Source: Nilaparvata lugens (lineage: Eukaryota > Arthropoda > Insecta > Hemiptera > Delphacidae). Taken from it: DNA of 64,000 bases. Positions 42,401 to 54,400 of the stretch are shown here, one piece after another. The stretch's first letter is position 1. Every line of letters begins with the position of its first letter. The notes below the pieces were generated by a model. The model saw only the letters and a list, made by a program, of their open reading frames with translations, made no database searches and had not been told where the DNA came from. The DNA lies in the NCBI RefSeq assembly GCF_014356525.2, contig NC_052515.1:24125212-24189211 (forward strand). The letters run 5' to 3'. The position numbers and the translations under genes are program-made.

Positions 42401-45400
42401 ACGAGAAGACAGTCAAGGAGAAGGAGCTGGTCATCACTAACTTGACAGCGGCGCCCCAAGTCTCCGTTGAAAAGTTGAAGGTCTATTTTCAATCAATCAT
42501 GTCTCTCTCTCATATTTGTGGTGTGCCTGCATTGGCTGCTTACTGTCTGTCAAGTGGTGCTACTGGGCTTCAGATCTAACTGGTAATACATTATTTGTTG
42601 CACTGATGGGTCGTATGTGTCATGCTATTAATAATAATATTTATGGTTTCTAATTCACAAAGTTCGATTTAAACGAATGGACTACTGACTGCTCTCTAAA
42701 AAATTTATTAGAACAGAATGAGGAAAAGTTTCTGACCAGTATGAGGGCAGTTTGAAAAGTTTCTGACCAGTACAAGGGCAGTTTGAAAAGTTTCTGACCA
42801 GTACAAGGGCAGTTTGAAAAGTTTCTGACCAGTACAAGGGCAGTTTAAAAAGTTTCTGACCAGTACAAGGGCAGTTTGAAAAGTAGTTTCCAACAAGTAC
42901 AAGGGCAGTCTGAAAAGTAGTTTCCAACCAGTACAAGGGCAGTCTGAAAAGTAGTTTCCAACCTGTACAAGGTCAGTTTGAGTGTTCAGGAGTTTTAATT
43001 CAGTGGTCTTTGAAGGAAATAGATATTTTTATGGATATCCATATATCTATGGAATACCTATATTCAGATACTGTTTTTGTTGTGATATAGTGATATTTAT
43101 CATAATAAAAACCAGAATATTGTCTAAAAATAACACCAATTTATTTGAAAGTTACAAACATGTTTCATTACCTATGGTATAATCTCCAGTGTGACAATTC
43201 AAACCTCATTTTTCAAGACTAACTTATTTGTTTTGAATTGTCACACAGAAGATGACACCATAGGTGATAAAACATGTTTTTAAATTTTTAATAAATTTGT
43301 GATATTTTAATGCAATATTCTAGTTTTTTATTATGATACCTATATTTTTGAGAGTGTTTATTTCATCCTATCAATTGTAGTAGCCCTATAAGGAAAAGTG
43401 CATATATCTTCATAATTCTAAGACCACTCTCCATATGCACACACCTGATTGCAACCCAGTTTATCAACGAACTTTTATTTATCGAATTAATTCATAAATG
43501 GACCATTTATTTTCATCAATTTTTAAATTGTTGAAGATAAACTGAAATATGGGTTAGCTTATGGTTGTCTTGTTCATGGCCAGTCTCATGCATTACTGAG
43601 GGGAATCATCTAATCATTGGGACTGAGGAATGAATTTAAACATTGTACATTTAAGCATTGTAAAAAAACTGGAGAAGTCTCCAAAGCATGATTAAAATAC
43701 ACTCATCATGGCAATCGCAAGCATCTTGTTACTATAATACAAATTATAAAATATTGTATCCAATTCAAATTAATTTAATATTGATTATTGAATTGAATAC
43801 AGGTATTAGTATAGAAAAGTATGTAGCGTACCTCCCTCATTGAAGATTTACATGATTATTGTTTGTAATATTATTCAAGCTGGAATCCCATATATCAGTA
43901 TCAGTTTAGGTACCCGTTACAGTGAAAATATAATTCCCATGTGTTCTAATGGGACTGTTCCCACCCAGCCCTATCGAGTGAGTATGAATAGTCCCATTAG
44001 AACACATGGGAATTATATTTTCACTGTACCGGTGACGTTCACTGATACTGATGTGTAGGAATCCGCTTTTATCTGTTGAAAAAAAATTATTTCACTCTAT
44101 ATTAATAAGCTATGAGTATATCAAACTTATTACTGTGAGTATGTATTGCATACAGGCCATATTATGTCTAGCATAAGTAGTGATATTATTAGTCAACTGA
44201 TGAACTGTTTTTCCTTAATATACATAGTTATTCACCCAAAATTTGTTCTCAGATTTGTTCTTATGTCACTTAGCTAAAGTTTTTGACAGCCTTACATTTT
44301 TAATTGTTAAATTACAGTTGAAGTTGTGAACTGTGATTTCTAGGTTGAGTCAGAAACGCAATTAACTTTGAGAAGCTCTCACAAAGAAGTAATAAATCAG
44401 AATACTTTGGTACAAATTTGTCAGAAAATTATGACCTTTCCTTTTCATTGTATTTCTGTTGAGTTTTTGAGGACTTTTAATTTGTTAATTGCAAAGGATT
44501 TAGAAAGCAAGATATGATATGGAAATATCGTCTATTTGGACGGGAAAAGTGATAATTTAATGTATTCTACCACCTAGTGTTTTCGTCATTAAATATGAAC
44601 AAAATGTAAAGAGAACACCAATGTTCATTCTGCTTGTTTTGGAAGGTTGTGAAAGAAAAATCAAAATGCATTTCCAGTATTAAAAAACTGTAAATTTTCA
44701 AGTTGTAGAGTATTCCTTTTTGTATTCAAAAAGTTTTAATTGTATTTTTCTAAGGTGTTTTACAGATCGAATAAATAAATAGATGAAATAGGTGAAATAA
44801 ATAGATCACTGTATATGATATGTTATTCTATTTTTGCTGTATTAAGTTACCCATTCATTACATTCATTCATATTTCACTGCACATCATTCTCATTAGCAC
44901 CTGCTTGACGAATGCAATGCAAAATTGTTATTTGATAAGAAATTGTTCTGTTACAATAATAATGCTGTAAATTTGCTGCTTGACTGGCAAAATATTATAG
45001 AATATTCTATTAAGTGCATCTTATTTAAGTTGTACAAAACTTAGAAATTCAGTTCTCTTTACATGTTATTGTGAAAATTAAGTTCGATAATTCCATCTTT
45101 GTTGTGTAAAAATGTTAAGGCTGTTCAAATATTGTATGAACATTTTTAAAAGATCAGGGTTTCAAGAGGAGTGCGTTATCAAATTAGATATCCAAAAGAT
45201 ACTGAGTGAAATATGCTATGTCAATATATATTTAAATATTCTTTGAGATAAAGATGATGAGGTCCACCTACACATGAAACTCCCTACCTCTAGATCATCT
45301 TATAAACTGAAAACGATTTAGACGGCAAAATTTATATGATAACCGGAAGCAGCAAGATATATCGTCATGATAAGAGTTACTGAGAGAGCTTTCTCAGTCG

Positions 45401-48400
45401 GGTTTGAAATTATTATGCTGAAACCTTGTAATTGCGCTGTCAGTCCTTTAAAACGTTTTGGTAATAAAATGTAACAGCATAACACTAGAGAAATTTTATG
45501 TGACTGAGCACTGGGATGTCATTATTATTAGTGTTATTCAATACGTTAGTAAGCTCTATCATAGAGTAAAAATATTTAAGATTATAGACTATTTGTATCT
45601 GGTTCTATACAGTAGTAGTTCTATCCTAGAGTGAATACTAAAACTGAAAACTCCATATCGGTGTAATTATTCTGTCTTTTTCGTATAGTTGAGATAGATA
45701 ATATGTAATGTATAGTGTGATCCTCTGTAAGGCTAGGCGCACAGCAGTTAATCAAGACAAGACAAGACATGATCAGACACTTTTAGTCAAAATAATTCGC
45801 ATCGTTGCTTATGACGCAACTCACACTGATTAGTCATTGCAATTAGACATATCTTCATAAGCAACTATGTGAAGTATTGTGACTGAACGTGTCTGATCAT
45901 GTCTTGTCTTGTCTTGACTAACTGGTGTGCGCCTAGCCTAATTCTACAATACTGGATATTTTGATGATACGCCATTTTAGCTATAACCAGAGATTATTTA
46001 TTAGATAATAATATTCCTCTATAACTTGGTACCGGTTATAGTGTTCTTCATAAGATCCTTTTTTTTGTTAACGTAATTTGGACTTTGCATTTGAAAAAAT
46101 ATGAAGATTTTCCACCATTTCGTATGAACGTGCCTAATTTTCAGTGCAAGTCTCTTTGAGAATTTTCACCATGGCTTTCAAATGACTGCTTCCAATCATC
46201 CACATCATGTACAGGTGTTGTCTTGTAATTGTGTGAAGGCTCTTCATATACATATAACATTGGTACCATTTAATGGTTGTTTTTTTTATTTGGATTTAGT
46301 GTAATATGAATGAAAACTTGTTATATTAGGTTTCTAATCTTTGTAAATCACTTTTCATTCCATTTACTCTGATAATTTCTCAGGATTAGCTTCTGATACA
46401 GTATTTTTTGCAGGTTAATATCGATGTTGGTTTAAATACTTTATAAAACTTACACCAGATTCCGAATTAATGTTTCTTTCTTTTTCAATTTTCTTTGCAG
46501 CAACCAAAACTCGGGAAAATGAGGAAGAGGGAGTACAATTTTCACTTATTTACACACTTTTTGCTTTTCGCACCATTCTTTTGAACAGTTGTGGATGGAG
46601 GTAAATTTCAGAGGTTTGGAGGCAAGAAACCGCTTGAAGGAGCGAGTTTATAGAAACGGACTAGGTAACCTAGTTTACAGATAAGTTGAATATCTTTTCT
46701 GTTTTTCAACATATCTCATCAATTATAACGTTTGAAATTTCCATCGAAGGGGGAATAGATTGTTATAAGGAAGAAATTGGGAAACAATATAGCCTACTTT
46801 TTGAAACTCAGGAATTAGTCCAGAATTAAAAAAAACGTTTCTGTTTTTCAAGGTATTTCATCACTTATAGAGTTTGAAATTTTCATCCAATGGGGAATAA
46901 ATTGTTATAAGGAAGAACCTGGAAAACTATATAATTCATGAAACCCAAGAATTAGTTTAGAATTTTAAAAAACTTCATCAAATGATCGTCCTCTCACAAT
47001 TATGGTTGGGAAATTTTTGTAGGGTTATTTTTCAATTTCAGTCTACTGTAGGTATTGACATTCATGTAGGATTGAGGTGAAAATTATTATAATAAATGTC
47101 ACAGAGATTTGGAAGACTGTGATGAAACCAGATAGAACTGTATTCATACTGATTGATTCTATTATTGAATATGCATTTCAACTTTGAAAGTTTATTGTTC
47201 TGTGTGAAAGAGAAGTAAAATAATAACATGAAAAGAGGAAACATGAAAGATAAGAGGAAACATGAAAAGATCTCCAGAGATCGATAATGGTGTAACAACC
47301 GAAACCGGTCTTTCTATTTTTTAAATAAAATCTGTGGTTTTGACAATTATCTAGCCTTTTTTATTTAATTTGAAACATGAAGAGGCTCGTAGTGATATCA
47401 GAGACATGCAAGAAATAATGTGATCTCATTACAAGACAAGAAATTCCAAAACAGCACTTTCAAAATGATTGAGATACTATTTTTGCAGCAGTTCTTGTGA
47501 TAAAAATACAGAACATATTCAAATGCGAAGGGGCACGGTTTGAACACAGTGAAATATAATTGAGAAGTAACTATATAAGTGGCTAGAATGAATAGTTGAT
47601 TTTATTATCATCTAATATTTATCAGTGACTGCGGAATGTGAAGAATTCGTCGTTAGCATAGTGTCCAACGTTTCTTGTGTCTGAAGTTAGTATTTTCATT
47701 GGTCCCTATAAAATGTTGTAAAGTTACAAGATATTGTGATTTGTTTTTCTCCTGATTCATCAATGGAAGGCACAATTTTTTACTATCCTTGCACTACTAC
47801 CATTCAAAGCTAAGGAAATATTGCTGTGAAAACTTACCCCGAACTCAGTTTTCTCTATTCTTATTTAGGTCCCTCATTCTTCAAAAATGCGTTTTATGTG
47901 AAACATCCCACTTCAACTTCCACTCCCCATTTATTTTCAAATCTTTATATTATGAGACTTTATAACTTTAAAAAGTTTCACTTTGTCTTTGTTGAATTAG
48001 TTCCTCAGTAAAGAACAGCTCATATATATTTTTTGAAATTTGTTTGTCTATGTTAGAAAAATTAACACTGCTATCAGAGATTTGTAGAGTTGTTGTTCCA
48101 CAATATTTGTGCTTTTTTCGAAAACTGTCCCCAATCAGCCAGAACGAGCGAGTATGAATAGTCCTATTAGAACTCATGGCAAGAATATTTGCACTGAACC
48201 GTACAAGGACTACGATACTGATGTATGAGAATCCAGCTTCAGTCAATATAAATGTAACCCAATTGTTAAGAGTACATCCATTCAACTATTTCTATTCTGG
48301 AACGTCATATTGGGATTCAACTGCTCCATTTTATACAATTTATGCTGTTTCCCCTGTTTATTATGAATATCATATGTATCATGCTGTTCTCGTTGCTTTC

Positions 48401-51400
48401 TCCATGATAACCAAATTATGTTCATGATGTTCCTATTTAGGTCTTTCTAAGCTGCGTTTACATTGGTCAAGTTTAATTGAATGCATGTTTTTTAACGTTT
48501 GAGTTTTCATAACCATTCAAGTCTTCATAATTTCAAAAGTTTATAATAATAATTATTATAAAATGTATAAAATTAATGTAAAATGTATAAAAACAACTAA
48601 ATAAATTGAAGGAAACTTCAAATTAAAAAAGGAAACTTTTTAAATTTTCTTTCTTACTGTTCATGCATTCCTTGCATCATACTTTTCTATTTAGTTGTTT
48701 TTATACATTTTACATTGACTGACAACTGCTTTTATATCATGTTCCAATTTGTAGGTTGGATTGCACCTTCAATACACAAAACTTGAATTAAAAAATTTTG
48801 AATTTTAGACTTTTAAAATGTTATCTAAATTTGGGAGAGAAATAGTACAAGGAATATCCTTAGTTTTTCTCTCCCAATCAGTGGTTCTTTGTGAAAAATA
48901 TAAATAAATGAATAAAGTAAACTTGAATAATGTAAACGCCCCTTAACCTGACTTAGGTAGCTCTAAATTACTTCATGCTGTTTTCTCTATTGCTTATGGG
49001 GTTATCCCCCACGTAACTGAATCCCAGTTGATGCCGTTTTTTAATATTTTGTTTTAATTTTTGTTGTATCTTGTAGTTGGAACGCGAGTCGCTGACAGTG
49101 GACGTGGAGACAGCGGGGGGTCGACGCAACAAGGGTGCGCACCAGGGCAACGTTTTTAAGGCGGTGTCGCGCATCTTCATTCAGGCGTTCACGTTGACTT
49201 TTGTCGCCGAGTGGGGAGATCGGTCGCAACTGACTACTATCATCCTTGCCGCAAGAGAGGTATGTCAATCAATCAATCAATCGAAATTCCGATTCTAAAT
49301 ATAATGCTTTTTATATTCCAAAAAGGACATTTCAAAGAATCAAGAATTCTTACAAAAAATTACCATAGTAGTAGTAGTCATTGTCAAAGTCACGTTTAAA
49401 TTACTTTACTTTACTTTTCTTTTTAGAAATCAATTTTTGAAAAACTAGAAAATTGAACACAAAATAAAATGAAGAGAAAATATTTTAAAGTTTCAGCTAT
49501 TTTGAATTATTCAGGAATGTATCATTTCGTCAAGAAATGAGAAAATAAAGATTTATTTTCCTGCATCTATTTATTGCGACTACGCCCCGTTTTGGAAAGC
49601 CAATTTTCTGACTCCAGCTGTTTAAAGTCTAGAACTTATCTAAATCCCGAGCTCGGAAACCGGCTCTTAATGCCATTAAGAAAGAATATTCTCATGGTTT
49701 TGTTTTGTTATGTATTCAAATTCGTATTTAAATGTTTCTGTATCCCAAAAATTTCCGAGATTTCAAGGCACAATTTACACTGGAGTGGCGTGGCGCTGAT
49801 GTGGCGCTGACTTTTATATCTTCCATATAAACATATGGTTCAATGCAAACAGAAGTGGCGTGGCAAAATGCCACTCCAGTTTACATTCAATCATATGTTT
49901 CTATTGGAGTGGCGAAGTGGCAAAAAGGCAGTGCCACGTCACTTCAGTGTGAAATGGACATAACTGTGTCATTTGTCTTATTAAAAATAAATATGGTTTT
50001 TTGATGTTGAGTGTCCCTTGCGGAAAGGTCGCACCTAGCCTCAATAAAGAATGATTATAAAAGGACTTTACAACTTTGAAAGCACATAAATATTTATTGA
50101 AATCATTTACAGAATTGAGGAAGGTGTCATTTCAAGTTGCAAAACACTTCAAGTTTAAGATGTGGGTGCTATTTTGGTTCGATGTGACAGCCGTTGGTAA
50201 TACTACATACATCCCACCGATAATAGATTTCTTGCCACACTCGTACCAGCATATCAGGCGTAACTTGTGCAACCACAGCGATCCGAATGTGATCCAATTT
50301 CGGAGGTCATTAAGATTGTATGGTAGAGCCGGAACATAAACCTTATTCTTAATGAAACCCCACAGGAAGAAATGCATCGGTGTTAAATCCGGTGAGCGAG
50401 GTGGCCATGCTATTGGCCCTGCAAGGCCAATCCAGCGAAGTTGAAAGCTATGAAATCCCTAACTTCTCCGTGGAAATGAGGTGGTGCACCGTCATGCTGA
50501 ACAAGATGAACAAGTGCCCTTTTACTTTCAGCATGACGGTGCACCACCTCATTTCCACGGAGAAGTTAGGGATTTTCTAGACAATTGCTTCGCTGGATTT
50601 ACCATGCAGGGCGAATTGCATGGCCACCTCGCTCACCGGATTTAACATCGAAGCATTTCTTCCTGTGGGTTTTCATTAAGAATAAGGTCCATGTTCCGCC
50701 TCTACCAGACAATCTTAATGACTTCCGAAATTAGATCATATTCGGATCGCTGTGGTTGCACAAGTTACGCCTGATATGCTGGTACGAGTGTGGCAAGAAA
50801 TCGATTATCGGTGAGATGTATGTCGCATTACCAACGGCTGTCACATCGAACATAAATAACACCCACACCTTAAACTTGAAGTGTTTTGTAACAAAATGAC
50901 ACCTTTCTCAATTGTGCAAGATAGTTATTTATGTGCTTTCAAAGTTGTAAAGTCCTTTTATAATCACCCTGTATATCATTCAAGCCGTCAATGTGTCCCT
51001 GCGTCTACATGCGTCTCTAAGGGTGGAAACATAGTGTAGCGGTGAAGGTAGCTTCAAGATTGAAGCTATTTCAATACCACTATTTAAATACATGCACTAC
51101 ATTCAACACTCTCAATCTTGAAACTACCTTTACAGCTCCACCATATTTCCACCCTTACGGAAAGGTTTTACCTCACAGTTATTACATATTAAATTTGTTA
51201 TAACTTGTAGTAATCGACTAGACTAATAACTAACATTTTATAAACACAAATTGTGAAATAATTCGAAATAATCAGTGCAACCAACTCCTGAAAATATAAT
51301 CTTGAATAGTCTCACTTACTATATTATGTCATAAATATAGATATTCGCAAAGAACTTGACGGGTCACTGAAGTAGCCTAACCGACAACGTAGGGAAAGCT

Positions 51401-54400
51401 CTACTGGCCATTATAATAGTTGTACATCCGTCCTCATGAACAATGCACTCAAAACTTTTTCCGAGCTAACTGGGACATACCCTCGGTCACTATAGTGGCC
51501 TATCGACCGCAAAGGGTCAAGACCTCTGTGCTATCTAAGATGCTTTGGAAACGAATCTCTATTCATCCAGTTAATTTCTAGTTGAAAATTTGAAAAATTG
51601 GGACCAATAAATATAAACGCTTTCTGGAAACAAGTATGGTTTACTGTATTTGGAAATTCAGATATCACTCTCGTAAGTTATGATAATTGGGTACATGCCT
51701 GGACAATACATGACCACTGTTTCCAGATAACGTAGAACATTTATGAGACTAGAAACATAACTTTATCTTAGAGTCAAGCATCTGAGACACAGAAAGATAA
51801 GAAAAGAAGACATTATATTGGTATATATATATAGGTTTAGTACATATATGAGATGTAAAAGTGATTTATTGGTCGACATTGAACTTAGCAAAATATACCT
51901 TGCTGATAAATATGCTCCTGATATCTATCAAAATAACTTTTCTGGTAGCAAAATTAATAGAGGACCAGGTAGGCTGAGTCCTGAATACAACTCGTCCTAC
52001 CAAAACAATAGGTAATGCGAATAATTGCAAAATCAAATAGTGAATAATTGTTATTTTTATTGTTGAATTAATTGTGATGTAAGTTTCAAAATACATAAGT
52101 TGAATGTGATGCCAATTGTAAAGACTTTTAAATTGTGAAAAAACAAATTCAAAAAATAAAATGATTTTGTATTCAAAATTTTGAATATTATTCAATGTCC
52201 TGAAATGACAAACTCTTTGATTGCCTTTGTAGGCACAGCTCATAAGTAAGATAAATCTATATAAGTAAATGAACAATAGCAGTATGAATGATAATGAATG
52301 AATGAAAATAGACAGATGAATGAATAAGAATGGATGATATTACAAATTTATGATGAATATACAATTACTCAACCTGAATATCTTGAGGATGTCGAAAGCT
52401 GTCGAAGATTGTAGGCATTTGTAAGAAATGCTCCGGCAATGGAAATCATCATCACCATACCGGCCAGAGAGTGGGAGGGTATATGTAACCCCAAAGTGGA
52501 ATGCTAAATTGCACAGTCGACCAAGTGAGTGGGAGGGTATATGGAACCCAAAGTGGATGCAATTTCGACTGTCAATAGAGACTGCAGACCTTTATCGGTA
52601 GATTCGATCGTAGGTAGAATTGTAGAACAGATTCGGTAGCAGATTGATTCGAGAGATGTAGAGAGAGATTGATTGAGTTTCCCAAAATCCAAACTGTGGA
52701 CAGAGGAAAAGAAAATACCCTACGGTAAGAAAATATGTTGACTGTAGCAACAGCGCTCTGAACTACACAGAGTTCAGAATACAAAGAGTTTGAAAACAAG
52801 AATATGAAATGAAGATTTGTAGAAACATCAAGCAATTTCGATGATCTTGGAATTTTGCAGAAATGCAATGGAATCAAAATTCTAAATTGACATCTTTTAA
52901 AAAGGATTGAAATAGATGAACAATGTAAAATTGGAAAGAGCTTTAAACTAAATTCTAAAAATTGAGTTCAGAAAAGCGTGTTCAAATTGAAAGTGAGGTT
53001 ACACCTACCAGAAGTTTGAGATTCAAACACAATCCGTGAAGACATACAAGTTGTTTGATTGAATTAGGCCAATATTTATCGCAAATATGCCAATGAAACA
53101 TGAAAGTACTGAATATTCAGCTGGAATAAATTCAAATTCGAAAATTGAAACAAGAGCTGGCCAATTCCCACATTCCGGAATCGAGTTGAAAACAAAGAAG
53201 CAGCACACCAGCGCCACACAAACCGAGTGGAGCAAAACCTACCTACGACGGTTTCCGCAAGTGAGAAATGCAAGAATAAAGATACAAAACACAATATTAT
53301 TCAAAAGCAAGTGAAAAAGGACAAATTTGAAATTAATCAAATAATACTAGACAACAAATTGAAATTATTACAAAGATACAAATATTGAAAACAATGCAGA
53401 CTAAATCTGCTAAACGTTGGCTATACTGGCAACGCGCTAAGTTCAAAGATCAAGGATGATGCAAATTGAGTTTTAACACTTGCAATACCATCAAACACTA
53501 TGCAGCTTCGTTCTTAGAATCGTCACAAGCTATAAATACAAGAAATTGATTGTTTTTGGAGATATATTGTGGTATTTCTCCATAATGAAAAAATGAGACA
53601 CAGATGTTGTCAATACCACTTTAATTTTGTTTTTTTACAAAAGGACCATGATTTTTTTGGTAATTAACATTATATATTTTTAGCTTTAGTATTCATTAGT
53701 ATAATTCCAAGCTTTGTTTTTAATAGTATATTTCGCACCTAGGGCCGAATATGAGACTTTTCCGGCTCGAAATCGATTTTCAAGTCCGAGGCCATAGGCC
53801 AAGGACTAGAAAAGATTGAGAGCCGGAAAAACATTTTTGCCCGTGGTGCGAACGCTATTTTTCGCGACATTGAAAAATATACAATATATATATGAGAATA
53901 ATTGTTCATTAAGCACTTCCGAAAGCAAAAGTGGAAGGTCATAGCTCTAGCAAATCTGAGGTAATCTGAATATCAGGAAATTGTCCAAGTATTTTCATTT
54001 TTATTCTGATTTGTCTAAATAACCTAAAAGATTATGTTCAATTATGTGGAGGTTGAGTTTATACTTTTTTATTCTTTCATATGACAATAAGATATTATTA
54101 TAAATGTTTTAATCATTGAATAATGAACACAAATAATGAAAAGTTTTTTGATAAGCTGTTTTAGCACACTTGAAATTTGGCCAATCTGAATGTCAATGTC
54201 AACAATGCTTGTTGTCATCGACTTGGGAAGTTTAGGTTAGAAGTTCTATCCTACTCTGAAAATCAAATTTGGATAGTTTATAATATATATCTTATCTTTA
54301 TTTCATTCATCTAAATAAAATGATAGTATATTATTGCAGAATACTTTATTCAATTCTAGAAGCATAAACTGATTCCGTTTCATAAATTATTTGTAAAAAC

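Larger units (their letters stand above)
42481..49076 (+). other. TMEM165 intron 5
   Basis: It holds a 31-34-bp minisatellite (42721-42978), hairpins (43156-43281, 43912-44036), a MITE (45728-45941), a candidate cryptic exon (46501-46584), a tandem duplication (46697-46968), a retroelement tail (47285-47370) and a MITE (48450-48947). The stretches 44100-45700 and 47400-48080 show nothing recognised. Confidence 0.7.

Noticed and set aside
42682..42936. Cys-rich repeat protein on the minus strand
   Set aside because: Artefact of the 31/34-bp minisatellite; no start or splice support.
50076..50580. Plus-strand frames across the mariner palindrome as genes
   Set aside because: They read the antisense of the transposase segment; the recognised motifs lie in the other frames and the structure is an inverted repeat.
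51818..52276. Frames on both strands in intron 6
   Set aside because: Neither shows a family motif; the 136-codon minus frame is F/I/Y-rich as expected from AT-rich DNA.
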